Shown one piece after another: positions 19,786-29,827 of a DNA stretch of 64,000 nt (position 1 is the first letter of the stretch; each line of letters begins with the position of its first letter). Source of the DNA: Nevskia sp. Lineage in GTDB: Bacteria; Pseudomonadota; Gammaproteobacteria; Nevskiales; Nevskiaceae. Location of the stretch: positions 235,667 through 299,666 of the forward strand of contig NZ_JAKFUM010000008.1 of the NCBI RefSeq assembly GCF_021732705.1, in the 5' to 3' direction. The notes below the pieces were generated by a model that saw only the letters and a program-made list of their open reading frames with translations, was not told the origin of the DNA and made no database searches. The translations under genes and the position numbers were made by a program.

Positions 19786-20564
19786 CAGCGCATCTGCTGG
19801 CGGAAGGCGATGATCTGGGCCTCGGTCATGCGCTTCGCGGTCTCGTCGTCAAGCGAGTTGCTCTCGACCCGAATCAGCCGAAACTCGGTGTCCACCAGCG
19901 ACCACACCAGATAACCGCAACGGAACGGCAGGTGTTCGTATCGGCTTGAGAAGTCGACCGCGATGAACAGGCCCGGCGGTCCATTCTGGGGATTCTCGTA
20001 CCGGGTGACCTGGTACAGCGACCGCTCCAGCAACTTGCCAGCGGACTTCGCGAGTGCGTTCTGTTCCGCAATCCAGCTCGACCGCGTGATCGTGGCCGCC
20101 ATCGAGTCGCTCCAGTGCTCGAATGCGGCCTCGGCGTTTTCGGCGTCGATCGACTCCAGATACCGCAGCGACGCCGCACGAACTGTCGCCTCATCGGCAC
20201 GCGCATCCCGATCGCCGAACGACGGCGTGGCCACCGACACCGCCGGCGCGTCCGTGCAGGCGACGTCCTGAACCAGATCCAGCCGTGGCGGCTCGGCGAC
20301 CGCATCCGCCGGCCTCCCAACGCGCGCGGTCGACGTGTATTCAAACTTCTCCAGCACGAATGACCGGGGCGCGCAGACTTGCTCGAACACCGGTTGCAGC
20401 AGGCGCTGCGCGGCGTCGGTCGTCGTCACCGGCAGCGCGTCGGCCGTGACCCGGAATCTGCCACCCCCCAGCGGCTGTACGCGCGCCTCGGCACCGAGCG
20501 CAGACGAAGCGATCATCGTCAGGCTCAGCGCGATGATGAGATCGCATCGCAGTTGTCCGGCCAT
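19779..20564 (-). CDS. Hypothetical exported protein
   Basis: Signal peptide MAGQLRCDLIIALSLTMIASSALGAEA; convergent with the previous gene. Confidence 0.6.
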   Translation of the reverse strand: MAGQLRCDLIIALSLTMIASSALGAEARVQPLGGGRFRVTADALPVTTTDAAQRLLQPVFEQVCAPRSFVLEKFEYTSTARVGRPADAVAEPPRLDLVQDVACTDAPAVSVATPSFGDRDARADEATVRAASLRYLESIDAENAEAAFEHWSDSMAATITRSSWIAEQNALAKSAGKLLERSLYQVTRYENPQNGPPGLFIAVDFSSRYEHLPFRCGYLVWSLVDTEFRLIRVESNSLDDETAKRMTEAQIIAFRQQMRCQ

Positions 20565-20630
20565 GCTCGAACCTCCGTGTTCTGATGCGGACGACGTTGC
20601 AAGCGCAGGCTGCCCGTCGACGAAGTACCG

Positions 20631-21578
20631 TCAAACCCGCGCCGCAATGAACGCTGCCCACACCGGATCCGGCGTCCATACCGCCAGCAGGTCGCGTTCG
20701 GCGATCTCGCGCGGGACGCCGGCCTTCAGCACGCGCCACAGGTAGACGAAGGCGGATACGCGCTTGTTGGCGGCGCAGTGAACGAACACGGTATGGCCGT
20801 CTTCGGCCGCCATCGCGGCGCAGAAGCGTTCGAAATCATCATCGGTCGGCGCGTCGAACAGCACCGGGATGTGGTGATAGCGAAGCCCCAGGCCGCGCAG
20901 GATGTCGTCTTCGTCCGGCAGCGCGTGGTCGGAGGTCGGCAGCGCGAGGTTGATCACGGCCTCGACGCCGATCGCGCGCAGGCCCTTGAATTCCTCGGCG
21001 CTCGGCTGCCCGGCGGTCAGCAGCTTTTCGCTGATCTCGTGCCAGTTGCGCGGCTTGCGCAGCATGCTCATGTCGAACGGCGGCGGGGTGAAGCCACGAC
21101 GGAGCTGCAGGTCGCGCACGGCGTAACCGGTGCCGGCCGGCCACGGCTTGATCTGTTCGAGCGGCGTCTTCTTCCACTCGATCAGCTCGGCGCCGAGGTT
21201 GACCGTGCCTTCGGCGATGACGTGGTACGCGATGATGATCTGGTTCATCCGCTCGAACGGATAGAAGCCGATGAACTCGCCGATCCGGCCTTTCAGCCCC
21301 AGCTCTTCCTCGACTTCGCGCAGCACGCCGGATTCCGGGTGCGGATCGTTCTTTTCCAGAAAGCCGGTGATCAGCGCGAACATCTTCGGCGGCCACAGCG
21401 CGTTGCGGGCGAGGATGATCTCGCCTTCGTGCTCGACGATGGCCGCGACCACCGGCACCGGGTTGTCCCAGTGCACATAGCCGCAGGCACGGTCCGGGCA
21501 GGCGATGCGCTGCATTTCGCCGTGCAGCGCCAGTTCCAGCGGCTTGGCGCATTGCGGGCAGTACTTGAAACGACTCAT
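20631..21578 (-). CDS. Fusion: Zn-ribbon NUDIX hydrolase + tyrosine-phosphatase-like domain
   Basis: CPQCAKPLE...CPDRACGYVHWDNP ribbon; GFLEKNDPHPESGVLREVEEELG NUDIX-box-like; C-terminal TVFVHCAANKRVSAFVYLWR. Confidence 0.8.
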   Translation of the reverse strand: MSRFKYCPQCAKPLELALHGEMQRIACPDRACGYVHWDNPVPVVAAIVEHEGEIILARNALWPPKMFALITGFLEKNDPHPESGVLREVEEELGLKGRIGEFIGFYPFERMNQIIIAYHVIAEGTVNLGAELIEWKKTPLEQIKPWPAGTGYAVRDLQLRRGFTPPPFDMSMLRKPRNWHEISEKLLTAGQPSAEEFKGLRAIGVEAVINLALPTSDHALPDEDDILRGLGLRYHHIPVLFDAPTDDDFERFCAAMAAEDGHTVFVHCAANKRVSAFVYLWRVLKAGVPREIAERDLLAVWTPDPVWAAFIAARV

Positions 21579-21634
21579 GTCAGGGTGATCCGGAGGAAGG
21601 AATTCGGGGACGGCGGCAGGCGCTCGGGCAGCCG

Positions 21635-22090
21635 TCAGGTCAAGGTCTCGATGAACGCGGCGTAGCGTCCGCGATGGACCACGGCGACGCGCTCGTCGGC
21701 GCTGATCTGGGTTTCGATCTCGATGCGGGCGCGGCGGCGACGGCGCAGCGCCGTGACGAAACGCGGCCATTCGGCGTCCGGCACGGTCGAGATCGCGGTG
21801 AAATCGGCGGTCACCGGTTCGCGGAAATCGCAGTCGCTGTGCTGGACGACGATGTGGACATCGTCCAGCCCTTCGGCGCGAAGTGCCGTGCTCAGCAGCG
21901 ACCAGCCGCCGAGAATGCCGAGTGTCGCCAGGCTGCCGCCGAACGCGGTACCGCGATGATTGCGATTGGCGGCGAGCGGTGCGGCGATTTCCATGCGGCT
22001 GCCATCGAACGCGACGACGCGCGCAGCCAGCGCCGCGGTCAGCGGAATGTTCGCGTGCAGGTAGGCGGTCAGGGCCTCGGGCGTGCTCAT
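21635..22090 (-). CDS. YiiD C-terminal-like thioesterase domain protein
   Basis: [25 protein letters not shown] hot-dog thioesterase pattern. Confidence 0.75.
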   Translation of the reverse strand: MSTPEALTAYLHANIPLTAALAARVVAFDGSRMEIAAPLAANRNHRGTAFGGSLATLGILGGWSLLSTALRAEGLDDVHIVVQHSDCDFREPVTADFTAISTVPDAEWPRFVTALRRRRRARIEIETQISADERVAVVHRGRYAAFIETLT

Positions 22091-22197
22091 GGCGGCACCT
22101 TACTGGATGGCCTGCGCCGCCGTCACCGTCCACCTTGCCGACCGTGAACCGCCGGCACCACACTCGGCAGCCCCGCCTGCCGAATCCCGAACACCCG

Positions 22198-23466
22198 ATG
22201 AAACCGCCGTTGTACAAGCTGTTGTACGTGCAGGTGATCGTGGCGATCGCCTGTGGCGCGCTGCTCGGGCATTTCGCGCCGGCCGATGCCACGGCGCTGA
22301 AGCCCCTCGGCGACGGCTTCATCAAGCTGATCAAGATGATCATCGCGCCGATCATCTTCTGCACCATCGTCAGCGGCATCGCCGGCGTGCAGGATCTGAA
22401 GAAGGTCGGCCGCGTCGGCGGCAAGGCGCTGCTGTATTTCGAGGTGGTGTCGACGTTCGCGCTGGCCATCGGGCTCGTCGTCGCCAACCTGGTGAAGCCG
22501 GGCGCCGGCTTCAATGTCGACCCCGCGACGCTCGACCCGAAGGCGATTGCCGACTACACGACGCGGGCGCACGACCAGAGCACGGTCGCCTTCCTGCTGA
22601 ACATCATTCCGGAGACTTTCGTCAGCGCCTTCGCCCGAGGCGAGATCCTGCAGGTGCTGCTGCTCGGCATCCTGTTCGGCTTCGCGCTGGCGGCGATGGG
22701 CGAGCGCGGCAAGGCGCTGCTGGCGACGATCGACGACTTCACCAAGGCCGTGTTCGGCGTGGCCGGCATCATCATGAAGGCGGCACCGGTCGGTGCGTTC
22801 GGCGCGATGGCGTTCACCATCGGCAAGTACGGCGTCGATTCGCTGGCGCAGCTCGGTGCCCTGATCGCCAGCGTCTACGGCACCAGCCTGCTGTTCGTGT
22901 TCGTGGTGCTCGGCGCCATCGCGAAGCTGACCGGCTTCAGCCTGCTGCGCTTCCTCGGCTACATCAAGGAAGAACTGCTGATCGTGCTCGGCACCAGTTC
23001 GTCGGAAAGTGCTCTGCCGCGGCTGATGCAGAAGCTGGAGAAGCTCGGCGCGTCGAAATCGGTGGTCGGGCTCGTGGTGCCGACCGGCTACTCGTTCAAT
23101 CTCGACGGCACCAACATCTACATGACGATGGCTGCGCTGTTCATCGCGCAGGCGATGAATGTCGAGCTGACCTTGGGGCAGGAACTGACGGTGCTTGGGG
23201 TGGCGATGCTGACCTCCAAGGGCGCGACCGGCGTCACCGGCGCCGGCTTCGTCACGCTCGCCGCGACCCTGCAGGTGATCCCGACGATTCCGGTCGCCGG
23301 CATGGCGCTGATCCTTGGCGTCGACCGCTTCATGAGCGAATGCCGCGCGCTGACCAACTTCATCGGCAATGGCGTGGCCGCACTCGTCATCGCCCGCTGG
23401 GAAGGCGAGCTGGATCGCGGGCAGCTGGCGGCGGAGCTGCGCGGCGACCGCGTGGCCAAGTCCTAG
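22198..23466 (+). CDS. Dicarboxylate/amino acid:cation symporter (DctA/GltP family)
   Basis: [62 protein letters not shown]. Confidence 0.93.
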   Translation: MKPPLYKLLYVQVIVAIACGALLGHFAPADATALKPLGDGFIKLIKMIIAPIIFCTIVSGIAGVQDLKKVGRVGGKALLYFEVVSTFALAIGLVVANLVKPGAGFNVDPATLDPKAIADYTTRAHDQSTVAFLLNIIPETFVSAFARGEILQVLLLGILFGFALAAMGERGKALLATIDDFTKAVFGVAGIIMKAAPVGAFGAMAFTIGKYGVDSLAQLGALIASVYGTSLLFVFVVLGAIAKLTGFSLLRFLGYIKEELLIVLGTSSSESALPRLMQKLEKLGASKSVVGLVVPTGYSFNLDGTNIYMTMAALFIAQAMNVELTLGQELTVLGVAMLTSKGATGVTGAGFVTLAATLQVIPTIPVAGMALILGVDRFMSECRALTNFIGNGVAALVIARWEGELDRGQLAAELRGDRVAKS

Positions 23467-23849
23467 TCCTGGTCCTCGACGCGGGCCGACCGACGGCAGC
23501 GTGCAGCCACGACCCCGTAGACCGCGACACTCCACAGCACGAAGGCGATCGCGAGGTTCCGCTGATCGTCCGGGGTCAGCGCCGCCGGATAGATCATCGG
23601 TAGCAGGTAGTACTCGATGAAACCGCCGCCGTAGCCGGCATCGCCAGCCAAGGCCCGGTAATGGTTCTCGAGCCGGGTCAGCGGGCAGATGCCATGCGTG
23701 GCCTCGATCCAGACACCCCAGGCCAGCGCCGGCAGATGCAGCGCCGCGAGCCAGCGCCGCCACAGCAGCAGCACGCCGCCGAACACGGCGAACAGGATGA
23801 ACGCGAGATGCACGAGCAGCACGGCATCGGCGGCGAGCCGGGCGGCCAT
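23463..23849 (-). CDS. DUF2784-like membrane protein
   Basis: [19 protein letters not shown]...[19 protein letters not shown]...[14 protein letters not shown]. Confidence 0.85.
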   Translation of the reverse strand: MAARLAADAVLLVHLAFILFAVFGGVLLLWRRWLAALHLPALAWGVWIEATHGICPLTRLENHYRALAGDAGYGGGFIEYYLLPMIYPAALTPDDQRNLAIAFVLWSVAVYGVVAARCRRSARVEDQD

Positions 23850-23854
23850 CGCCG

Positions 23855-25228
23855 CTACTTGCCGAGGCAGAACGTGGAGAAGATGCGGCCGAGCAGATCG
23901 TCCGCCGTGTAGCGGCCGGTGATCGCTTCCAGCGCGGCCTGCGCCAGCCGCAGATGCTCGGCGATCAGTTCCGGGCTGCGCAGGCCCTGCGTCCTGGCCT
24001 GCGCGATCTCGGCGGCGGCCTGACGCAGCGCGTCGACATGGCGGGTGCGGGCGCCGAAGGCGTCGCCGGCCGTGTCATCGAGTCCGGCCGCGGCATGCAA
24101 GGCGCTGATCAGGCTGGGGATTCCGTCGCCGGTCGCAGCCGACAGGCGCAGATTGCCCCGTGCTCCGGGCTCGTCATCAACCCCGTCGACGGCCGTCGCC
24201 GGCTGGCCGCTCAAGTCGCACTTGGTGTGCACGATCCGCCGCGGCACGGTGGCCGGCAGGGTCGCGAGCAGCGCCTCGTCGTCGGCCGTGACGCCGCTGC
24301 GATCGTCGACCAGATAGAGCAGCAGTTCCGCCTGTTCGACCGCGCGCCGTGCCCGTTCGATGCCGATGCGTTCGATCTCGTCGCGGGTTTCGCGCAGCCC
24401 GGCGGTATCGAGCACGGTCACCGGCAGGCCATCGAGCACCAGATGCTCGCGCAGCACGTCGCGCGTGGTGCCGGGAATCGGCGAGACGATCGCGGCGTCG
24501 GTGCCGGCGAGGCGATTCAGCAGGGTGGACTTGCCGACGTTCGGCTGGCCGGCGATCGCGACGACCAAGCCATCGCGCAGCCGCCGGCCCTGCGCCGCGG
24601 ACACGAGCAACTGCGCCAGCTGCTGGTCGAGCGCAGCAAGCCGCTCGATCATCTGCGCCGACGACAGCCACGGCACGTCTTCGTCGGCGAAATCCAGCGC
24701 GGCTTCCAGATCGGCCCGCAACGCGATCAGGGCATCGACCAGCCCGCCGACACGTTGCGAGAACTCGCCGTGCAGCGAGCGGCTGGCGGCGCGAACGGCG
24801 GCCTGACTGCCGGCGTCGATCAGGTCGGCAATGCTTTCGGCCTGCGCCAGATCGAGCCGGCCGTTGACGAACGCGCGCTCGGAAAATTCGCCGGGGCGGG
24901 CGAGGCGGGCACCGGCGCGCACGGCGGCGCGCAGCAGCAGATCGAGCACGACCGGGCCGCCGTGGCCCTGCAGTTCGACCACCGCTTCGCCGGTGAACGA
25001 GTTCGGCGCCGGGAACCACAGCACGAGGCCATGATCGATGACGATGCCATCGCCATCGCGGAACCGGCGCAAGCCGGCGACGCGGGGTTCCGGCACCCGG
25101 CCACAGATCGTGGCGGCGATGGCGGCGGCTTCCGGCCCGGAAATCCGCAGCAGTCCGACCGCGCCGCGACCGGGCGCGGTGGCGACGGCAGCGATGGTGT
25201 CGACAGCGCGCGAGTCGGAAGCGGTCAT
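23855..25228 (-). CDS. mnmE: tRNA uridine-5-carboxymethylaminomethyl modification GTPase
   Basis: DTIAAVATAPGRGAVGLLRISGP, GQPNVGKSTLLNRL, DTAGLRETRDEIERIGIERA, C-terminal IFSTFCLGK. Confidence 0.97.
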   Translation of the reverse strand: MTASDSRAVDTIAAVATAPGRGAVGLLRISGPEAAAIAATICGRVPEPRVAGLRRFRDGDGIVIDHGLVLWFPAPNSFTGEAVVELQGHGGPVVLDLLLRAAVRAGARLARPGEFSERAFVNGRLDLAQAESIADLIDAGSQAAVRAASRSLHGEFSQRVGGLVDALIALRADLEAALDFADEDVPWLSSAQMIERLAALDQQLAQLLVSAAQGRRLRDGLVVAIAGQPNVGKSTLLNRLAGTDAAIVSPIPGTTRDVLREHLVLDGLPVTVLDTAGLRETRDEIERIGIERARRAVEQAELLLYLVDDRSGVTADDEALLATLPATVPRRIVHTKCDLSGQPATAVDGVDDEPGARGNLRLSAATGDGIPSLISALHAAAGLDDTAGDAFGARTRHVDALRQAAAEIAQARTQGLRSPELIAEHLRLAQAALEAITGRYTADDLLGRIFSTFCLGK

Positions 25229-25316
25229 GGCGCGCAGTTTACGGCGCGGGCACCGAAGCCCGGCGCGAGCGGCCTCCCCTCGCAGGCGAGGGCAGGCAGG
25301 GCCGTCGCGCGGGCGA

Positions 25317-27029
25317 TCAGGCCTTCTTCAGCTCGCGCTTGGCGCCGTCGGCCTGCTCGATCCGATAGGTGATGTACTTCTGCTGCGCGATGCCGATGAC
25401 GTTCGACACGAACCAGTAGACGACGAGGCCGGCCGGGAAGAACAGGAACATGCCGGTGAACGCGATCGGCATGATGTTCATGATCCGCGCCTGCATCGGG
25501 TCCATCGTCGCGAGCTGACCGGACATGCGCTGCTGCAGCCACATCGACGCGCCGTACAGCACCGGCATGATGTACAGCGGATCGGCGGCCGACAGATCCT
25601 GCAGCCACAGCATGAACGGCGCCTGGCGCAGTTCGACCGATTCGATCAGCACCCAGTACAGCGAGAAGAACACCGGCATCTGCACCAGGATCGGCCAGCA
25701 GCCGGCGAGCGGGTTGAAGCCTTCCTTCTTGTACAGATCCATCATCGCGCGGCTGAGCTTTTCGCGATCGTCCGCGTAGCGCTCCTTCAGTTCGGCGATG
25801 CGCGGCGTGAACTTCTTCATCTTCGCCATCGACTTGTACTGCGCGGCAGTCAGCGGATAGAACAGCAGCTTGACCAGCAGGGTCAGCAGAATGATCGACC
25901 AGCCCCAGTTGCCAACCAGGCCGTGGAAGAAGTTCATCGCCACGAACAGCGGCTTGGCGATGACGGTGAGGATGCCGTAGTCCTCGGTCAGCGCGAGGCC
26001 CGGCGCGACAGCATCCAGTTTGCCCTGCAGCTTCGGGCCGATGTACAGGCCGGTGCTGAAGCTGGCTTCGGCCCCATCGGCCACCAGCTTGCCGGCGCCG
26101 AGGTACTGGCCGAGATAATTCGTGCCGCCGGCCGGCTTGCCGCTCAGGGTCAGGGCCTCGTCCGCTGGCGGGATGATGGCGGCGATGAAGTAATGCTGGA
26201 TCATCGCCAGCCAGCCGCCGGTCTGCTTCGACTCGTACGGCGCGCCGTTCAGTTCGGTCAGCTTGATCTTCTTGAAGCGGTAGTCGGTCGTGCCAGGCTT
26301 CTGCTCGAACACACCCATGCCGAGGAAGGTCGAGATGAACTTCTGGGCCTTCTCCGACGACACCGGGTTGCGCAGCCAGCGCGCGTACGGGCTGACATTC
26401 AGCGGCTGCCCGGACTTGTTGACGATGCTCTGCACCAGTTCGATCTGGTAGCTGCCGCGCTTGATCCGATAAACCTTGCGCAGGGTGACGCCGCTGGCAT
26501 CGGTGGTTTCGAACGGCACGTCGAGCGTGTCGACACCCGGCGCCAGCTCGTACGCGGTCTGCGGGGTCGAGTAGATCGTCTGGCCGGTGGCCAATGGCTT
26601 TTCGACGGCGGCAAGGCCGGCCTGCAGGGTGAACACCTGACCATCGCGATCGTTCAACAGCGGCAGCTTGCGCGTCGGGTCGTTCTTCTCGAGCTGGTAG
26701 TTCAGCAGCTCCACGCGGCGCAACTCAGCCCCGGCGGTCGAAATCTCGGCATCGATCAGATCGGTCTTGACCCGGATGGTCTGGGCGGCAACCGGCGCGG
26801 CAGCCGTGCCGTCGGCGACGGTCGGCGCGGCATTCGGATCAGACTTGGCGTCGGTCGCCGACGGCACCGGCGGTGCAGTCGGATCGGCAGGCACGTTGGC
26901 CGCGGCCGTCGCAGCCGGGCTGGTTGCAGCGATCGCGGCGGCGGACGGGAAATCCTTGTTCCAGGCTTCGTACAGCAGGAACAGGATCACGCCCAGCACC
27001 GCGATCAATGCCATGCGGCGAGTTTCCAT
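25317..27029 (-). CDS. yidC: Membrane protein insertase YidC
   Basis: N-terminal TM, large periplasmic domain, NWGWSIILLTLLVKLLFYPLTAAQYKSMAKMK, MPVFFSLYWVLIESVELRQAPF. Confidence 0.97.
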   Translation of the reverse strand: METRRMALIAVLGVILFLLYEAWNKDFPSAAAIAATSPAATAAANVPADPTAPPVPSATDAKSDPNAAPTVADGTAAAPVAAQTIRVKTDLIDAEISTAGAELRRVELLNYQLEKNDPTRKLPLLNDRDGQVFTLQAGLAAVEKPLATGQTIYSTPQTAYELAPGVDTLDVPFETTDASGVTLRKVYRIKRGSYQIELVQSIVNKSGQPLNVSPYARWLRNPVSSEKAQKFISTFLGMGVFEQKPGTTDYRFKKIKLTELNGAPYESKQTGGWLAMIQHYFIAAIIPPADEALTLSGKPAGGTNYLGQYLGAGKLVADGAEASFSTGLYIGPKLQGKLDAVAPGLALTEDYGILTVIAKPLFVAMNFFHGLVGNWGWSIILLTLLVKLLFYPLTAAQYKSMAKMKKFTPRIAELKERYADDREKLSRAMMDLYKKEGFNPLAGCWPILVQMPVFFSLYWVLIESVELRQAPFMLWLQDLSAADPLYIMPVLYGASMWLQQRMSGQLATMDPMQARIMNIMPIAFTGMFLFFPAGLVVYWFVSNVIGIAQQKYITYRIEQADGAKRELKKA

Positions 27030-27034
27030 GGGGT

Positions 27035-27250
27035 CTAGCGCTCCGGAACAGGGTCAAGGCCACCGGCATTGAGCGGGTGGCAGCGGGAAATGCGTTTGAG
27101 GGCAAGCCAGCTGCCACGCGCTGGGCCGAAGCGTTCGATCGCTTCGACCGCGTAATGGGAGCAGCTGGGGTGGAAACGGCAGCGGGGTCCGAGCAACGGA
27201 CTTATCCCGCGCTGGTAGGCGCGGATGGGGCCGATGAGGAGCGCGCGCAT
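27035..27250 (-). CDS. yidD: Membrane protein insertion efficiency factor YidD
   Basis: [35 protein letters not shown]. Confidence 0.95.
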   Translation of the reverse strand: MRALLIGPIRAYQRGISPLLGPRCRFHPSCSHYAVEAIERFGPARGSWLALKRISRCHPLNAGGLDPVPER

Positions 27251-27582
27251 CGTTCGATCACCAAGGTCCAGATGTCGGCAAGCAAGGCGCGAATCGCGTC
27301 ATTGCTCAGGTCGGCCAGTCCGGAATGTGCGAAGAACACCAGGTCCACCGCCGGAAGCCGCGCGCGATTGTGCCGGAAATCCTCGCGGATGAGTCGCTTG
27401 ATCCGGTTCCGGTCATGGGCATCGGCAACCGCCTTCTTGGCGATGGCCAGACCGAGCCGGGGATGCGGCATTGCGTTCAACCGGTAGCTCAGGCCGAGCG
27501 GCGAGCGCTTGAGGCGCCGCCCTTCGGCAAACACCAGCTTGAACTCGGCCGGGTTGTGCAGACGGGCGGCCGGCGGGAACAC
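27202..27582 (-). CDS. rnpA: Ribonuclease P protein component
   Basis: [32 protein letters not shown] at 27582 gives a typical ~126-aa length (ORF remains open upstream to 27753). Confidence 0.9.
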   Translation of the reverse strand: MFPPAARLHNPAEFKLVFAEGRRLKRSPLGLSYRLNAMPHPRLGLAIAKKAVADAHDRNRIKRLIREDFRHNRARLPAVDLVFFAHSGLADLSNDAIRALLADIWTLVIERCARSSSAPSAPTSAG

Positions 27583-27802
27583 CGGCCTCGGGCAGAGCGC
27601 GTACTGTTGCGACGCCGCCGTTCGGGCCGCAGTGACTGCGGTCCAGCTGTCAGAACGTGCGGCCCGCAAGTCAGGCTCTGGATGCTTCGACGACGCTGCG
27701 CGCGAACGCTTCGTCGTCGGCCCGGGCGCTTCGCGGGGCAAAGCGCCGGTCACCGTGATGTCGACAGCGACCGTGCAGCGCGGGCTGTCCGTGACGGCGT
27801 CC

Positions 27803-27940
27803 TTACGGAATCAGGCGAGCGCGGCCCTTGGCGCGACGACGAGCGAGCACGGCACGACCACCGGCAGTTGCCATGCGGGCGCGGAAACCGTGGGTGCGGG
27901 TGCGGCGCAGCGTGTGCGGCTGGAAAGTACGTTTGCTCAT
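27803..27940 (-). CDS. rpmH: 50S ribosomal protein L34, absent from the ORF track
   Basis: Hand translation: [45 protein letters not shown]. Confidence 0.97.
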   Translation of the reverse strand: MSKRTFQPHTLRRTRTHGFRARMATAGGRAVLARRRAKGRARLIP

Positions 27941-28057
27941 GGGTCTACTCGTTGGCGGACCGCGATTCTAGCCGCTGTCCGCGCCGGGCATCAAGCCGAT
28001 TGGCGAAAAACTCAGCATCCGGTCATCGGAAGGCCCCGCCAACAACAGTTCCCAGCC

Positions 28058-28066
28058 TGTGGATAA
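28058..28066 (-). promoter_or_regulatory. DnaA box (TGTGGATAA, reverse of TTATCCACA)
   Basis: Exact 9-mer in the rpmH-dnaA intergenic region. Confidence 0.8.
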
Positions 28067-28181
28067 GCTCGGCAGGCAGACGGTAGACTGCTTCCCCGAC
28101 GCGGTCCGTCCGGCCTTGCTGCCGATGATCCCGACCGTGCTTCGGGCCCTTTTCTGCTGCGTCATCCAAGCCCTTCGCCCG

Positions 28182-29525
28182 ATGCTGAATCAAGACCTGT
28201 GGGACCGCTGTATCGACCGGCTGGAAGCCGATCTCCCGGAAAAGGAGATCAGCACCTGGATCCGTCCGCTGCGCATCGTGCTGGCGGAAGATCAGGTGAC
28301 GTTGCTGGCGCCTAACCGGATCGTGATGGACCGGGTCAAGAGCGATTTTCTCGGCCGCATCCAGCGCACGCTGTCGAGCCTCGCCGCGTTCGATGTCGTG
28401 GTCAATCTCGCGGTCGGCGCGGTCAATGTCGAGAATGCCCGCGGCACCAGCGTCAGCACCTCGTCCGGCGCGGCGTCGTCGCCGATCGACGACGCCATGC
28501 CGTATGGCCGCGGCAAGCTCGACCCGCGCTACACACTGTCGTCGTTCATCGAGGGCAAGTCGAACTCGCAGGCTCGGGCCGCCGGCCTGCAGGTCGCTTC
28601 GGCACCGGGTGGGGTCTACAACCCGCTGCTGATCTACGGCGAATCGGGCCTCGGCAAGACGCACCTGATGCACGGCATCGGCAATGCCATCCTGGCCGAG
28701 AAGGCCAATGCCCGGATCATCTATGTCGGCGCCGAGCAGTGGTTCAACCAGATGGTGTCCGCCATCCGCTACGGCAAGCAGGTCGAGTTCAAGAACTTCT
28801 ACCGCACGGTCGATGCGCTGCTGATCGACGACATCCACTTTCTGGCTGGCAAGGAACACTCGCAGGAAGAGTTCTTCCACACCTTCAATGCCCTAATCGA
28901 CGGCCGCAAGCAGATCGTGCTGACCTGCGACCGTTATCCGCGTGAACTCGACGCGCTCGATGACCGCCTGAAGTCGCGGTTCACCTGGGGCCTGTCGGTG
29001 CCGATCGAACCGCCGGAGTTCGAGACGCGCATCGCGATCCTGCAGGCGAAGGCCGATGTGCTCGGCATCCGCCTGCCGGACGATGTCGCCGTGCTCGTCG
29101 CCCAGCGCATCCGTTCGAACGTCCGCGAGCTCGAAGGCGCGCTGCACCGCCTGAACGCCTCGGCCCGACTGACCGGCGCGCCGATCACCGCCGAATTCGC
29201 CCGCGTGACGCTCAAGGACATGCTGGCCTCGTACGACCGTGCCGTGACGCTCGACAACATCAAGCGCACGGTGGCGGCGTACTACAACATCCGGCTGGCC
29301 GACCTGACCTCGGTGCGCCGCACCCGGACCCTGGCCCGGCCTCGGCAGATCGCGATGGCCCTGTCGAAGGAGCTGACCCGGCACAGCTATCCGGAAATCG
29401 GCGCCGCCTTCGGCAAGGACCACACGACCGTGCTGCACGCTTGCCGCAAGGTGGCCGAGCTGTGCCGCGAAGACGATCGTCTGAAGGAAGACTACGAAAA
29501 CCTGCTGCGCCAGCTGACCAACTGA
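28182..29525 (+). CDS. dnaA: Chromosomal replication initiator DnaA
   Basis: LWDRCIDRLEADLPEKEISTWIRPL...NPLLIYGESGLGKTHLMHGIGN...FGKDHTTVLHACRKV; ATG at 28182. Confidence 0.97.
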   Translation: MLNQDLWDRCIDRLEADLPEKEISTWIRPLRIVLAEDQVTLLAPNRIVMDRVKSDFLGRIQRTLSSLAAFDVVVNLAVGAVNVENARGTSVSTSSGAASSPIDDAMPYGRGKLDPRYTLSSFIEGKSNSQARAAGLQVASAPGGVYNPLLIYGESGLGKTHLMHGIGNAILAEKANARIIYVGAEQWFNQMVSAIRYGKQVEFKNFYRTVDALLIDDIHFLAGKEHSQEEFFHTFNALIDGRKQIVLTCDRYPRELDALDDRLKSRFTWGLSVPIEPPEFETRIAILQAKADVLGIRLPDDVAVLVAQRIRSNVRELEGALHRLNASARLTGAPITAEFARVTLKDMLASYDRAVTLDNIKRTVAAYYNIRLADLTSVRRTRTLARPRQIAMALSKELTRHSYPEIGAAFGKDHTTVLHACRKVAELCREDDRLKEDYENLLRQLTN

Positions 29526-29827
29526 CGCGACCCGACCACGCCGATGGCGGCGGTTGCGACAGCGCGGAAAATCGCTGAAAACGCTTCAAAAACAGTGGAA
29601 AGAGCGCTGGAACAAGCTGTGTATAATCGCCCGACGACCTCGGGACAGCTTTTTATCCACAGCTTTATCCCGGTGTTGTGCCACTGTCCATCCCGCGATG
29701 GATCGGTGCTTGAAAACGCATCAAAGCCTTGAAAAGATTGAGCGAAATGGTTCTGTCCACAGTTCGGGCACGGCACTATTAGAACTAGTCTTTAAAGATT
29801 CAAACCAATCTATTCAGTAGTCCGATC
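29526..29827. other. Candidate oriC (dnaA-dnaN intergenic region)
   Basis: TTATCCACA at 29653-29661, near-consensus TGTGTATAA at 29618-29626, AT-rich stretch about 29774-29820. Confidence 0.7.

Noticed and set aside
22123-23763. 546-aa minus-strand ORF
   Set aside because: Antisense to the dicarboxylate symporter gene
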